This document shows, in pieces, positions 26,638 through 34,374 of a stretch of 64,000 bases of DNA; the first letter of the stretch is position 1; each line of letters starts with the position of its first letter. The notes beneath the pieces are model-generated. The model saw only the letters and a list, made by a program, of their open reading frames with translations. It was not told the DNA's origin and did no database searches. Both the position numbers and the translations under genes were made by a program. Source of the DNA: Diplocloster modestus. Lineage in GTDB: Bacteria > Bacillota > Clostridia > Lachnospirales > Lachnospiraceae. The stretch covers positions 1 through 64,000 of the forward strand of contig NZ_JAHQCX010000027.1 of NCBI RefSeq assembly GCF_019042245.1. Direction: 5' to 3'.

Positions 26638-28785
26638 ATGTTAACAACAGGTATGTTTGTCGGCGGCCGCTACGAGATCATAGAAAAGATCGGAACCGGC
26701 GGAATGGCTGACGTCTATAAAGGAAAAGACCGTAAATTAAACCGTTATGTCGCAATCAAGGTGCTGAAGAATGAGTTCAGAGGCGACACCACGTTTGTGG
26801 CCAAATTCAAGGCGGAAGCTCAGGCGGCCGCGGGGCTGGCGCATCCGAACATTGTAAATGTCTACGATGTAGGGGATGAGGACGGGGTCTATTATATCGT
26901 TATGGAACTGGTTGACGGGATTACCCTGAAGGAATACATTGAGCGTAAGGGCCGTCTGTCCTCCAAAGAGGCGATCAGTATCGCGATTCAGGTGTCCATG
27001 GGATTGGAGGCAGCGCACAATAACCACATTATACACAGGGATATCAAGCCGCAGAATATTATTATTTCTACGGATGGAAAAGTAAAAGTCACGGATTTCG
27101 GTATTGCAAAGGCTGCGTCATCCCAGACGATCAGCTCCAGTGCCATGGGTTCCGTTCACTATACATCACCAGAGCAGGCCAGAGGCGGTTACAGTGATGA
27201 AAAAAGTGATATTTATTCCCTGGGTGTCACTATGTATGAGATGGTGACCGGCCGGGTGCCTTTTGACGGTGATACGCCGGTAGTGATCGCTGTGAAGCAT
27301 CTGCAGGAGGAGATGATATCTCCCAAGTATTTTGCGCCGGAACTGCCCTTCAGCCTGGAACAGATTATTATCAAAATGACGCAGAAAAGCCCGGACCGGC
27401 GTTACAACAATATGTCGGAAGTGATTCAGGACTTAAAGCAGGCACTGGTCAGTCCGGAAGGGGATTTTGTAAAAGCGAGCCCCATAGATCAGACCGCCAA
27501 AACTGTTATGTTCACCAGAGATGATGTGAAACAGATCAAGAGAGAAACCGGAAGAATTCATGTGCAGCCGGAACAAATCTATGACGATGATGAATATGAC
27601 GACGAGGAATACGAGGATGACGAATACGAATATGAGGATGATGACTACGAGGATTCCGACGGAGACGATGAGGACGACGATGAAAAAGAAGTGAATCCGA
27701 AGCTGGAAAAAATCATGACCATCGGAGGTATCGTAGCAGCAGTGATCATCGCGCTGATCGTGTTGTTCCTGGTGGGCAAGATGGTCGGAATCTTCTCCTT
27801 CGGTTCCAATAAGGACAAAGACAAAGAAAATCAAGAACCGCAGACCACTGCGTCTGCCGAGACTGATCAGGTAGAGATGCCGAAGTTAGTGGGAATGCAG
27901 GAGGAAAAGGCCCAGGCAAAACTAAAAGAAATGGAGCTGGGATATAAGACGACCTACAAGGAATCCAATGATTATGAGGAAGGCGAAGTCATGGAGCAGA
28001 GCGTAAAGTCCGGCGACATGGTGAAAAAACATACGACCATTCAACTGACCGTATGCAGCGGGGAATCGTATGTTCAGCTTATTGATGTCAGCGGTCTGTC
28101 GGAAGAGAAAGCGAAGCAGAAGCTGGAAGACGAAGGTTTCAAAGTTACCATTGAGGAGGGCTATAGCGATGATGTGGAAAAAGGAAATGTCATCAGCACG
28201 GATCCCAAAGCCGGTTCCGATGTGAAACCAAACCAGTCTATCCGGATGACGGTCAGCAAAGGGAAAGAGATTCGGGAAGTAGTGATGCCTAATTTTACGA
28301 ACATGACGATGGAACAGGTAGACACGTTGATAACGCAGAATAAATTGAAATGGGGAACAGTCACGGAACAGTTTAATTCCAGTGTGGAAGAAGGACGCGT
28401 GATCAATCAGAGCCCCAGTCAGGGCACCACAGTAACGGAGAGAACCGAAGTAAATGTAACAGTCAGCAAGGGACCGGAACCTACGCCTACCCCGACACCG
28501 GATCAGGAATGGGTGAGCGTCCGGGTTCAGTTAAATGATGATGTGGGTGCTTATACAGGCGGTGCTGCCAGAATGGTGGTAGAGCAGACTTTGTCGGACG
28601 GATCCAAACGGACGGTTGACGTATTTTCCAACCAGACCTTCGGTATTCCGTTCAGCTATGTGCTGGAGCCGGTGAAGGGAGCCTCGGGCATCTCTAGCGG
28701 TAAGGCATATCTGTACGAGACCGATCCGGCCACAAACGAGGAAAAGAAGGTCGGGCAGTGGACGATTACGTTCCAGCCAAATTAA
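26638..28785 (+). CDS. prkC: membrane serine/threonine kinase with PASTA repeats
   Basis: Senses muropeptides or lipid II and phosphorylates division and cell-wall proteins. The cytosolic kinase domain (residues ~12-275) has GTGGMADVYKG, catalytic HRDIKPQNI and DFGIAKA. A very acidic stretch rich in Asp, Glu and Tyr (about 314-350) precedes the single membrane segment (about 360-386). Three PASTA domains follow (about 410-475, 478-543, 545-611), then a Thr-Pro linker and a ~85-residue C-terminal domain. I placed the start at 26638 behind CTGGAGGTAAAC, not at 26566. The acidic juxtamembrane block is longer than usual. Confidence 0.95.
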   Translation: MLTTGMFVGGRYEIIEKIGTGGMADVYKGKDRKLNRYVAIKVLKNEFRGDTTFVAKFKAEAQAAAGLAHPNIVNVYDVGDEDGVYYIVMELVDGITLKEYIERKGRLSSKEAISIAIQVSMGLEAAHNNHIIHRDIKPQNIIISTDGKVKVTDFGIAKAASSQTISSSAMGSVHYTSPEQARGGYSDEKSDIYSLGVTMYEMVTGRVPFDGDTPVVIAVKHLQEEMISPKYFAPELPFSLEQIIIKMTQKSPDRRYNNMSEVIQDLKQALVSPEGDFVKASPIDQTAKTVMFTRDDVKQIKRETGRIHVQPEQIYDDDEYDDEEYEDDEYEYEDDDYEDSDGDDEDDDEKEVNPKLEKIMTIGGIVAAVIIALIVLFLVGKMVGIFSFGSNKDKDKENQEPQTTASAETDQVEMPKLVGMQEEKAQAKLKEMELGYKTTYKESNDYEEGEVMEQSVKSGDMVKKHTTIQLTVCSGESYVQLIDVSGLSEEKAKQKLEDEGFKVTIEEGYSDDVEKGNVISTDPKAGSDVKPNQSIRMTVSKGKEIREVVMPNFTNMTMEQVDTLITQNKLKWGTVTEQFNSSVEEGRVINQSPSQGTTVTERTEVNVTVSKGPEPTPTPTPDQEWVSVRVQLNDDVGAYTGGAARMVVEQTLSDGSKRTVDVFSNQTFGIPFSYVLEPVKGASGISSGKAYLYETDPATNEEKKVGQWTITFQPN

Positions 28786-28812
28786 GAAAATCAGGTGGTG
28801 AAACGCAGCTGC

Positions 28813-29715
28813 ATGCAGGGTAAGATAATCAAAGGAATTGCAGGATTTTATTATGTGCATCCCCAGAACGGGGATGCACGGCTTATGCCAGGGGGCAGAA
28901 TCTACGCGTGCAAAGCCAAGGGCATCTTCAGAAAGGATCAGATGAAGCCGTTGGTAGGGGATAACGTAGTGTTCGATATCACCCATGAGGGCGACGCAGA
29001 GGGAAATATCACCCGGATCATGCCGCGCAATAATGAGCTGATGCGCCCGGCGGTCGCTAATATCGACCAGGCTATGGTGATTTTCGCTATCAGTAAGCCA
29101 AAACCTAACCTAAACCTGTTAGACCGTTTCCTGATCACGATGGAGCAGCAGGGGATCGATACGGTGCTCTGTTTCAATAAAAAAGATATTGCCACAGAAA
29201 AGGAATTGTTCCTGCTGCAGCAGACCTATGCAAAATGCGGATATCATATCGTATTTACCAGCGCGAAGGAAGGCGAGGGGCTAAGTCAGGTAAAAGAGCT
29301 GCTCTCCGGCAAGACCACTGCGGTGGCAGGGCCCTCGGGTGTCGGCAAATCATCCCTGATCAACATACTCCAGCCTGAAGCGTGTATGGAAACGGGAGCC
29401 ATCAGCGAGCGAATCGACCGGGGGAAGCATACGACGAGACATTCGGAGCTGATCTGCATTGATGAAAATACTTATATTATGGATACGCCGGGATTCAGTT
29501 CCATGTATGTGAATCAGTTTGAAAAAGAGGAACTGAAGGATTATTTTCCGGAATTCCGGGATTACGAAGATCAATGCCGGTTCCAGGGCTGTGTCCATAT
29601 CCATGAACCGGGCTGCGCGGTCAAGGCTGCGCTGGAGGCGGGGGAGATCAGCAGTATTCGTTATGAAAATTACAAGGAACTATTTGGAGAATTAAAGGAG
29701 AAAAGGAGATATTAA
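28813..29715 (+). CDS. rsgA: ribosome small-subunit-dependent GTPase A
   Basis: A late 30S assembly factor. About 300 residues: an N-terminal OB fold, then a circularly permuted GTPase in which NKKD (G4) precedes GPSGVGKSS (G1) and DTPGFSS (G3), and a C-terminal zinc knuckle (CRFQGCVHIHEPGC). I prefer the ATG at 28813 (MQGKIIKG); GTG codons at 28795 and 28798 are in frame and cannot be excluded. It lies between prkC and rpe, the usual order. Confidence 0.94.
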   Translation: MQGKIIKGIAGFYYVHPQNGDARLMPGGRIYACKAKGIFRKDQMKPLVGDNVVFDITHEGDAEGNITRIMPRNNELMRPAVANIDQAMVIFAISKPKPNLNLLDRFLITMEQQGIDTVLCFNKKDIATEKELFLLQQTYAKCGYHIVFTSAKEGEGLSQVKELLSGKTTAVAGPSGVGKSSLINILQPEACMETGAISERIDRGKHTTRHSELICIDENTYIMDTPGFSSMYVNQFEKEELKDYFPEFRDYEDQCRFQGCVHIHEPGCAVKAALEAGEISSIRYENYKELFGELKEKRRY

Positions 29716-29717
29716 TT

Positions 29718-30380
29718 ATGTACGCATTAGCACCTTCTATATTATCCGCGGATTTTGCCGCACTGGGAGAAGATGTGAAGAAAGTGGAAAACGCTGGAGC
29801 GCAGTATCTGCATATCGATGTTATGGACGGTGACTTTGTGCCCAGCCTTTCCCTGGGAATGCCGGTGATCCGCTCGATCCGTAAAAAATCGGATATGGTC
29901 TTCGACGTTCACCTGATGATGTCTCATCCGGAACCATATATTGAAGAATTCGCGGATTGCGGAGCGGATATTATTACCGTGCACGCGGAGGCCTGCCGGC
30001 ATCTGCACCGGACCCTGCGCCAGATCCGGGACTGTAATGTGAAAGCAGGAGTATCCCTGAATCCGGCCACACCGCTGTCCGTGCTGGAATATGTGCTGGA
30101 TCAGACGGACATGGTTCTGATTATGAGTGTCAACCCGGGGTTCGGCGGTCAGAGTTATATCGAGAGTTCTACTAATAAGATATGGAAGCTGCGGGAATGG
30201 ATTAAGAGAGAGCAGCTGAATGTGGATATCGAGGTAGACGGAGGGGTTGGTCTAAACAACGCCAGAACGATTCTGGATGCCGGGGCCAACATCCTGGTGG
30301 CCGGGTCTGCGGTCTTTAACGGAGACTGCGCGGCCAATGTCAAGGCCTTTCTGGATATCTTAAACGACTATAATGAGTGA
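29718..30380 (+). CDS. rpe: ribulose-phosphate 3-epimerase
   Basis: Interconverts ribulose 5-phosphate and xylulose 5-phosphate. The 220-residue TIM barrel shows SILSADFAALG, the metal and catalytic HIDVMDGDFVPS, VHLMMSHP, MSVNPGFGGQ and the second catalytic Asp in VDGGVG. The start is two nt after the rsgA stop, with AAAGGAG upstream. A tandem repeat leader for ychF begins right after its stop codon. Confidence 0.96.
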   Translation: MYALAPSILSADFAALGEDVKKVENAGAQYLHIDVMDGDFVPSLSLGMPVIRSIRKKSDMVFDVHLMMSHPEPYIEEFADCGADIITVHAEACRHLHRTLRQIRDCNVKAGVSLNPATPLSVLEYVLDQTDMVLIMSVNPGFGGQSYIESSTNKIWKLREWIKREQLNVDIEVDGGVGLNNARTILDAGANILVAGSAVFNGDCAANVKAFLDILNDYNE

Positions 30381-30389
30381 TAATAGGGA

Positions 30390-30518
30390 GCCGCAGTAAA
30401 TGCGGCACTGGAGGAAACGGTTACACCATACCTGAATTAAGCCGCAGTAAATGCGGCACTGGAGGAAATAGTTACACTATACCTGAATTTATGCCGCAGT
30501 AAATGCGGCACTGGAGGA
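30390..30518 (+). repeat. three tandem hairpin-Shine-Dalgarno units before ychF
   Basis: Each unit holds the hairpin GCCGCA-GTAAA-TGCGGC (starting 30390, 30441, 30493) followed by CTGGAGGA (GGAGGA at 30410, 30461, 30513). Units 1 and 2 continue with a GTTACAC-like stretch and ATACCTGAAT. The period is 51-52 bp. Only the last ribosome site is followed by a start codon (ychF ATG at 30523). Confidence 0.92.
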
Positions 30519-30522
30519 AAAT

Positions 30523-31620
30523 ATGAAGCTGGGAATTGTGGGACTGCCGAATGTAGGCAAAAGTACATTGTTTAATTCATTGACAAAAGCGGGAGCGGAA
30601 TCTGCCAACTATCCGTTCTGTACCATTGATCCGAATGTAGGAATTGTGGCAGTGCCAGACGAGCGTCTGGGAATGCTGGCCAAATTATATGATTCTGTAA
30701 AGATTACACCAGCTGTGATTGAATTCGTAGACATCGCAGGTCTGGTAAAGGGAGCGTCCAAGGGAGAGGGCCTGGGAAATCAATTCCTGGCCAATATCCG
30801 GGAAGTGGATGCGATTGTACATGTAGTGCGCTGCTTTGAGGATCCCAACGTTATTCATGTGGACGGCAGCGTGGATCCTATGCGGGATATCGAAACCATT
30901 AATCTGGAACTGATCTTCTCGGATCTGGAAATACTGGAACGCCGGATTGCAAAAACTTCAAAGGGTGCCAGGATGGACAAAGCTCTGGCAAAAGAGCTGG
31001 AGCTCCTGAATAAGATAAAGGGGTACCTGGAAGAAGGAAAGATGGCGAAGGGATTTGAGACGGAGGACGAAGAGGAGCTTGCGTTACTTGCCGGTTATCA
31101 GCTGTTGACCTATAAGCCGGTCATTTATGCAGCGAATGTCTCTGAGGAAGACCTGGCAGATGACGGAGCGTCCAATTCTTTTGTGCAACAGGTGCGGGAA
31201 TATGCGGCACAGGAGCACAGCGAGGTCTTCGTGATCTGCGCGCAGATCGAACAGGAGATTGCCGAGCTGGACGAAGAAGAAAAGAAAATGTTTTTAGAAG
31301 ATTTGGGATTAAAAGAATCCGGACTGGAGAAACTGATTAAAGCAAGTTACTCCCTATTGGGCTTAATCAGTTACCTGACAGCAGGAGAACCGGAAACCAG
31401 GGCCTGGACGATCACCAAAGGTATGAAAGCGCCGCAGGCGGCCGGGAAGATACACTCCGACTTTGAACGTGGATTTATACGTGCGGAGGTTGTAAACTAT
31501 CAGGATCTGCTGGACTGCGGTTCTACGGCTGCGGCCAAAGAGAAGGGTCTGGTACGATTGGAAGGCAAAGAATATGTGGTAAAGGACGGGGATGTGATCC
31601 TTTTCCGCTTTAATGTTTAG
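30523..31620 (+). CDS. ychF: redox-regulated ATPase/GTPase YchF
   Basis: Ribosome-associated Obg-family P-loop protein that prefers ATP. The 365 residues show GLPNVGKSTLFNSLT (G1), the DIAGLVKGASKGEGLGN G3 region, a helical coiled domain, and a C-terminal TGS domain (FERGFIRAEVV). Its function in stress adaptation is known only in outline. Its start uses the third ribosome site of the tandem leader, so expression may depend on unit number. Confidence 0.96.
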   Translation: MKLGIVGLPNVGKSTLFNSLTKAGAESANYPFCTIDPNVGIVAVPDERLGMLAKLYDSVKITPAVIEFVDIAGLVKGASKGEGLGNQFLANIREVDAIVHVVRCFEDPNVIHVDGSVDPMRDIETINLELIFSDLEILERRIAKTSKGARMDKALAKELELLNKIKGYLEEGKMAKGFETEDEEELALLAGYQLLTYKPVIYAANVSEEDLADDGASNSFVQQVREYAAQEHSEVFVICAQIEQEIAELDEEEKKMFLEDLGLKESGLEKLIKASYSLLGLISYLTAGEPETRAWTITKGMKAPQAAGKIHSDFERGFIRAEVVNYQDLLDCGSTAAAKEKGLVRLEGKEYVVKDGDVILFRFNV

Positions 31621-31647
31621 TGCCTTAAATGGATAAGAAACCATACG

Positions 31648-31705
31648 AGCCCGGGGGCGGCCATTGAAGAAAGTGAGTAATACGGCCATTCCGGGGCTTT
31701 TTTTA
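31648..31705 (+). terminator. ychF terminator
   Basis: AGCCCGGGGGCGGCC (from 31648) pairs imperfectly with GGCCATTCCGGGGCT (ending 31698), then TTTTTTT. Confidence 0.75.
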
Positions 31706-31852
31706 CCTATTATTTTTAGAAGGAAAAAGCCAAAAGTCGAAATATGGGAGAAAATGATGTTTTAATTTGTTTGATTTTTGATTTATATGGAGTTAAAATG
31801 AATCTGTAGTCAAGAATCGACGGAATAAAGAGGCAGACAGGAGATTTTAGCA

Positions 31853-32716
31853 ATGGACACGTCAATTCTTTTCCCCAATCTGGGGTTACAGCTGGAGCAT
31901 GTAGGAAAGAGCATCCGTGTATTCGGATTGGATATCGCCTATTATGGGATCGTTATCGGAATAGGTATGGTAGTAGGCATTCTGCTGGTTTGCAGGGAAG
32001 CAAAAAGAACCAGGCAAAATACGAATGACTATATAGACCTGGCAATCTATGCGATCATCTTTTCCATTGTTGGAGCCAGACTGTACTTTGTGGCCTTTTC
32101 CTGGGACCAGTACAAAGAAGACTTAATGCTGATTTTTAATCTGAGGGCCGGAGGCCTTGCTATATACGGCGGTGTGATTGCAGCGGTCATCACTGTCTAT
32201 GTGTTTGCAAGGAAAAGAAAATTAAACTTCTGGCAGATGGCAGATACTGGCTGTATAGGTCTGATTGCTGGGCAGATAATAGGAAGGTGGGGGAATTTCT
32301 TCAACCGGGAAGCCTTTGGAGGATATACAGACAACCTCCTGGCGATGCAATTACCGGTGACGGCGGTCCGTGCGGGGGACATAAGCGCAGATATAGCGGC
32401 TCATATACAGGTCATCCATGGAGTGGAATATATCCAGGTGCACCCCACATTTTTGTATGAGTCCCTGTGGAATCTGTGTATTTTCTTTGTTCTGTTATGG
32501 TATCGAAAACAAAAGAAGTTTCAGGGGGAATTGTTTTTGATCTATCTTTTTGGCTACGGCCTTGGACGCGTTTGGATTGAAGGATTGAGAACGGATCAGT
32601 TACTGCTTCCGTTTGCAGGGATTCCGGCATCTCAATTGTTATCAGCAATCCTGGTGATCCTTTCGGCAGTTACAATAGTGGTGAGACACAGGCGGCTGAA
32701 TAAAGGAGGAATGTAG
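31853..32716 (+). CDS. lgt: prolipoprotein diacylglyceryl transferase
   Basis: Attaches diacylglycerol to the lipobox cysteine of lipoproteins in the membrane. The 287-residue multi-pass protein has the signature GRWGNFFNREAFGG, RAGGLAIYGG and HPTFLYESLWNL (substrate-binding His/Arg regions). The start follows GACAGGAGATTTTAGCA. It is followed by a small Spo0E-like gene; the binding lipoprotein at 54293 is one likely substrate. Confidence 0.95.
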   Translation: MDTSILFPNLGLQLEHVGKSIRVFGLDIAYYGIVIGIGMVVGILLVCREAKRTRQNTNDYIDLAIYAIIFSIVGARLYFVAFSWDQYKEDLMLIFNLRAGGLAIYGGVIAAVITVYVFARKRKLNFWQMADTGCIGLIAGQIIGRWGNFFNREAFGGYTDNLLAMQLPVTAVRAGDISADIAAHIQVIHGVEYIQVHPTFLYESLWNLCIFFVLLWYRKQKKFQGELFLIYLFGYGLGRVWIEGLRTDQLLLPFAGIPASQLLSAILVILSAVTIVVRHRRLNKGGM

Positions 32717-32754
32717 TTATAGTTCGCAAAGAGACAATAGATGAGGTGTATATT

Positions 32755-32913
32755 ATGCAAGATACAGAAGAGTTAAAAGCCAAAATTGAGGAAGCTAGAT
32801 TAAAGTTAAATGCCTCTATTCAAAGTCGGGAAAATCTGCAGGAAGCTTATGAGAACAGTGTAGAGGTTGACCTATTGATTGAAGAGTACATCAAGCGCTT
32901 GCAGGGAAACTGA
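32755..32913 (+). CDS. Spo0E-like aspartyl-phosphate phosphatase
   Basis: A 52-residue protein with the Spo0E family core S-V-E-V-D-L-L-I-E-E-Y (SxxxDxLIxxY), in which the Asp region attacks phospho-Asp of Spo0A. Two amphipathic helices form a hairpin, as in the family. The start follows ATGAGGTGTATATT. It lies 38 bp after lgt and before a terminator. By family it would lower Spo0A phosphorylation and so delay sporulation; the target is inferred. It is too short for most gene finders. Confidence 0.85.
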   Translation: MQDTEELKAKIEEARLKLNASIQSRENLQEAYENSVEVDLLIEEYIKRLQGN

Positions 32914-32988
32914 GATAGACAGGTTTATTAATTTTAATTCAATACTTAGTATGTAAAATAGTTCGTTGAGCAGACCATATGGGCAGGC

Positions 32989-33055
32989 GGAACCTTAAGG
33001 GAAGAAGGTTCCCCTGGCCGGGGGATGCGAGACGGGCTTTTTTTGAAGGGGGGAG
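32989..33055 (+). terminator. putative terminator after lgt and the Spo0E-like gene
   Basis: GGAACCTT/AAGGTTCC (32989-33012) and CCCC/GGGG hairpins are followed by GACGGGCTTTTTTT. Confidence 0.55.
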
Positions 33056-33456
33056 ATGACTGTCCGAAAAGTATGGCGCATCCCTCCCCCTGCCGAACGG
33101 CCATCAGAAGGGATGCGCCATACTTTCCGGACAGCCCAGTTCCTGGTTAAGACTATTTTTTGCGGACTGTCAGCACGATCTAAATGACAAACTAAAGAAT
33201 ATTCAATTGTAACATGAAGTATCAGCAAGATAATACTTACAGCAATTTCTACTATAAATAAGTATCTTCCCCAAAAAATATAAATACCTGGAGCAATCTT
33301 TTGGGCATAATTCCAATGCGCCTGAGATTTTCTTGAGGTGGAGGTGTTATATCCATTATGCCTGCTCATATCTGACGCAGGATGTCTTTTTAAAATAACT
33401 CCAACTAAAATCATAACAAATGGAACGATAAAATTTAATAATAATAAGACTTGCAT
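32995..33456 (-). CDS. probable truncated SdpI-like membrane protein
   Basis: A 153-residue frame with a good start (AAAGGGAGTTATTT before ATG). It has a first membrane segment (1-22), a soluble piece with NGYNTSTSRKSQAHWNYAQ that resembles the GxRTxxS...W motif of SdpI/YhfL proteins, and a second membrane segment (about 62-85). After about residue 90 the reading runs through a large inverted repeat and a terminator and is unlike any protein. The gene probably lost its last segment. SdpI relatives give immunity to toxins; here that is only family-based. Confidence 0.45.
   Translation of the reverse strand: MQVLLLLNFIVPFVMILVGVILKRHPASDMSRHNGYNTSTSRKSQAHWNYAQKIAPGIYIFWGRYLFIVEIAVSIILLILHVTIEYSLVCHLDRADSPQKIVLTRNWAVRKVWRIPSDGRSAGGGMRHTFRTVISPLQKKPVSHPPARGTFFP
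33060..33134. repeat. 26-bp inverted repeat with 23-nt loop
   Basis: Arms 33060-33085 and 33109-33134 match at 25 of 26 positions (core AGTATGGCGCATCCCT). The loop holds a small GCCG/CGGC hairpin. It overlaps the tail of the SdpI-like frame, so it may be an insertion that truncated it or a very strong terminator. Confidence 0.85.
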
Positions 33457-33594
33457 AAATAACTCCCTTTATTATCTCGAAAAACACATATAGTTCGCTC
33501 TGTCAGACTATTACAAGGCGGCGACGCTACTGTCACCTTTTAATACTACCAACAGTAGCTTAATAATTCAATCTTCATAAAACAATCTTGGCAG

Positions 33595-33658
33595 CTTCTT
33601 AATTCGATATCTTCTTAAATAGATATCTTTTTAAAACGATAACTTCTTAAATTGATAA
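33595..33658. repeat. four tandem 16-bp repeats
   Basis: Four adjacent 16-bp units, consensus CTTCTTAAATNGATAT, at 33595, 33611, 33627 and 33643. A poorer unit may precede them near 33571. The region 33457-33840 is AT-rich and otherwise holds no gene I can support. Confidence 0.8.
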
Positions 33659-33840
33659 ACAAGTGCTTCTTGTAGAAGTTAAAATTCTTAATATTTCAAC
33701 CTTACACAATAACAAATCGAAAGCTTCCTATACAAATGGGCTGCTTCTATCAAAAACAGAATACGGATAAAATTCAGATGAAAACCAGATAATACACAAC
33801 CAGATAATACAAAAGGCACAACTAAGCCAGACTTAAAGCA

Positions 33841-34203
33841 GTGAAAGAGGGTGGGGGAATCCGGGGGCGCGACGCGGTTTTTGGGGCGGGCTGTGGGGCG
33901 TGAGGCCGGCGGAGCTGCCTGTGGGGACGTCATAGGACGGCTGTGTCAGTGCTTAGCAAAAAGTGAAGCCGGCGGACAGTTTCGAACCAGCGTTCAACGC
34001 TGGTTCGAAAGGACCTCTGAGTCCAGAACACATCAAGTGTTCTGGGCGAATAGGTCCGGTACTGTCCGCCGGCTTCACTTTTGGCTTAGCAATGACCAGC
34101 AAGCAGTCCGCAGACGTCCCCACAGGCAGCTCCGCCGGCCTCACGCCCCACAGCCCGCCCCAAAAACCGCGTCGCGCCCCCGGATTCCCCCACCCTCTTT
34201 CAC
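33841..34203. repeat. 363-nt near-palindrome with perfect 91-bp arms
   Basis: Arms 33841-33931 and 34113-34203 are exact reverse complements over 91 bases and very GC-rich, in contrast to the AT-rich flanks. Inside are imperfect arms at 33951-33980 and 34061-34090 (22 contiguous matched bases, AAAAGTGAAGCCGGCGGACA and onward). At the apex are a hairpin of 15 bp with a 1-nt centre (33980-34010), a 9-bp hairpin (CCAGAACAC/GTGTTCTGG) and GGACCT/AGGTCC. Open frames in it are a by-product of symmetry. Confidence 0.95.
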
Positions 34204-34264
34204 GCCCCTAAGTCCCCTAAGTAAAATAATGTCGAATCAACACATGTGAAATTTGAATTTACTA

Positions 34265-34349
34265 TTGAAATTTCAACCTGATTGGGATAATATATACTCA
34301 TGAGTGGTAAAAAGTGGTGAATAGTGGTTTTAGATGGTAAGAAAGTGGG
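34265..34349 (+). promoter_or_regulatory. dcw-cluster promoter and MraZ operator repeats
   Basis: TTGAAA (34265-34270), 17-bp spacer, TAATAT (34288-34293). Directly downstream, GTGG recurs at 34304, 34314 and 34324, with ATGG at 34334 and GTGG at 34345, a 10-bp period. MraZ is known to bind short TGGG-type direct repeats with 10-bp spacing before its own gene, so this is a likely autoregulatory operator. Confidence 0.8.
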
Positions 34350-34374
34350 ACCATCTGAGGGGAGTTGCACGCGG

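Noticed and set aside
27433..27834. Hydrophobic minus-strand frame opposite the PASTA kinase
   Set aside because: It is the complement of the Asp/Glu codons of the acidic block, which read as Ile/Val/Phe on the other strand.
30390..30518. Regular repeats considered as a CRISPR array
   Set aside because: Only three units, no variable spacers, no cas genes, and each unit carries a ribosome site. The same applies to 46025-46175.
33980..34010. GGTTCGAA at the palindrome apex, similar to a tRNA T-loop
   Set aside because: It is part of a self-complementary hairpin. There is no acceptor, D or anticodon arm around it.
33851..34249. Open frames of 60-130 codons inside the palindrome on both strands
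   Set aside because: They are mirror images produced by the inverted repeat, GC-rich and unlike any family, with no convincing ribosome site.
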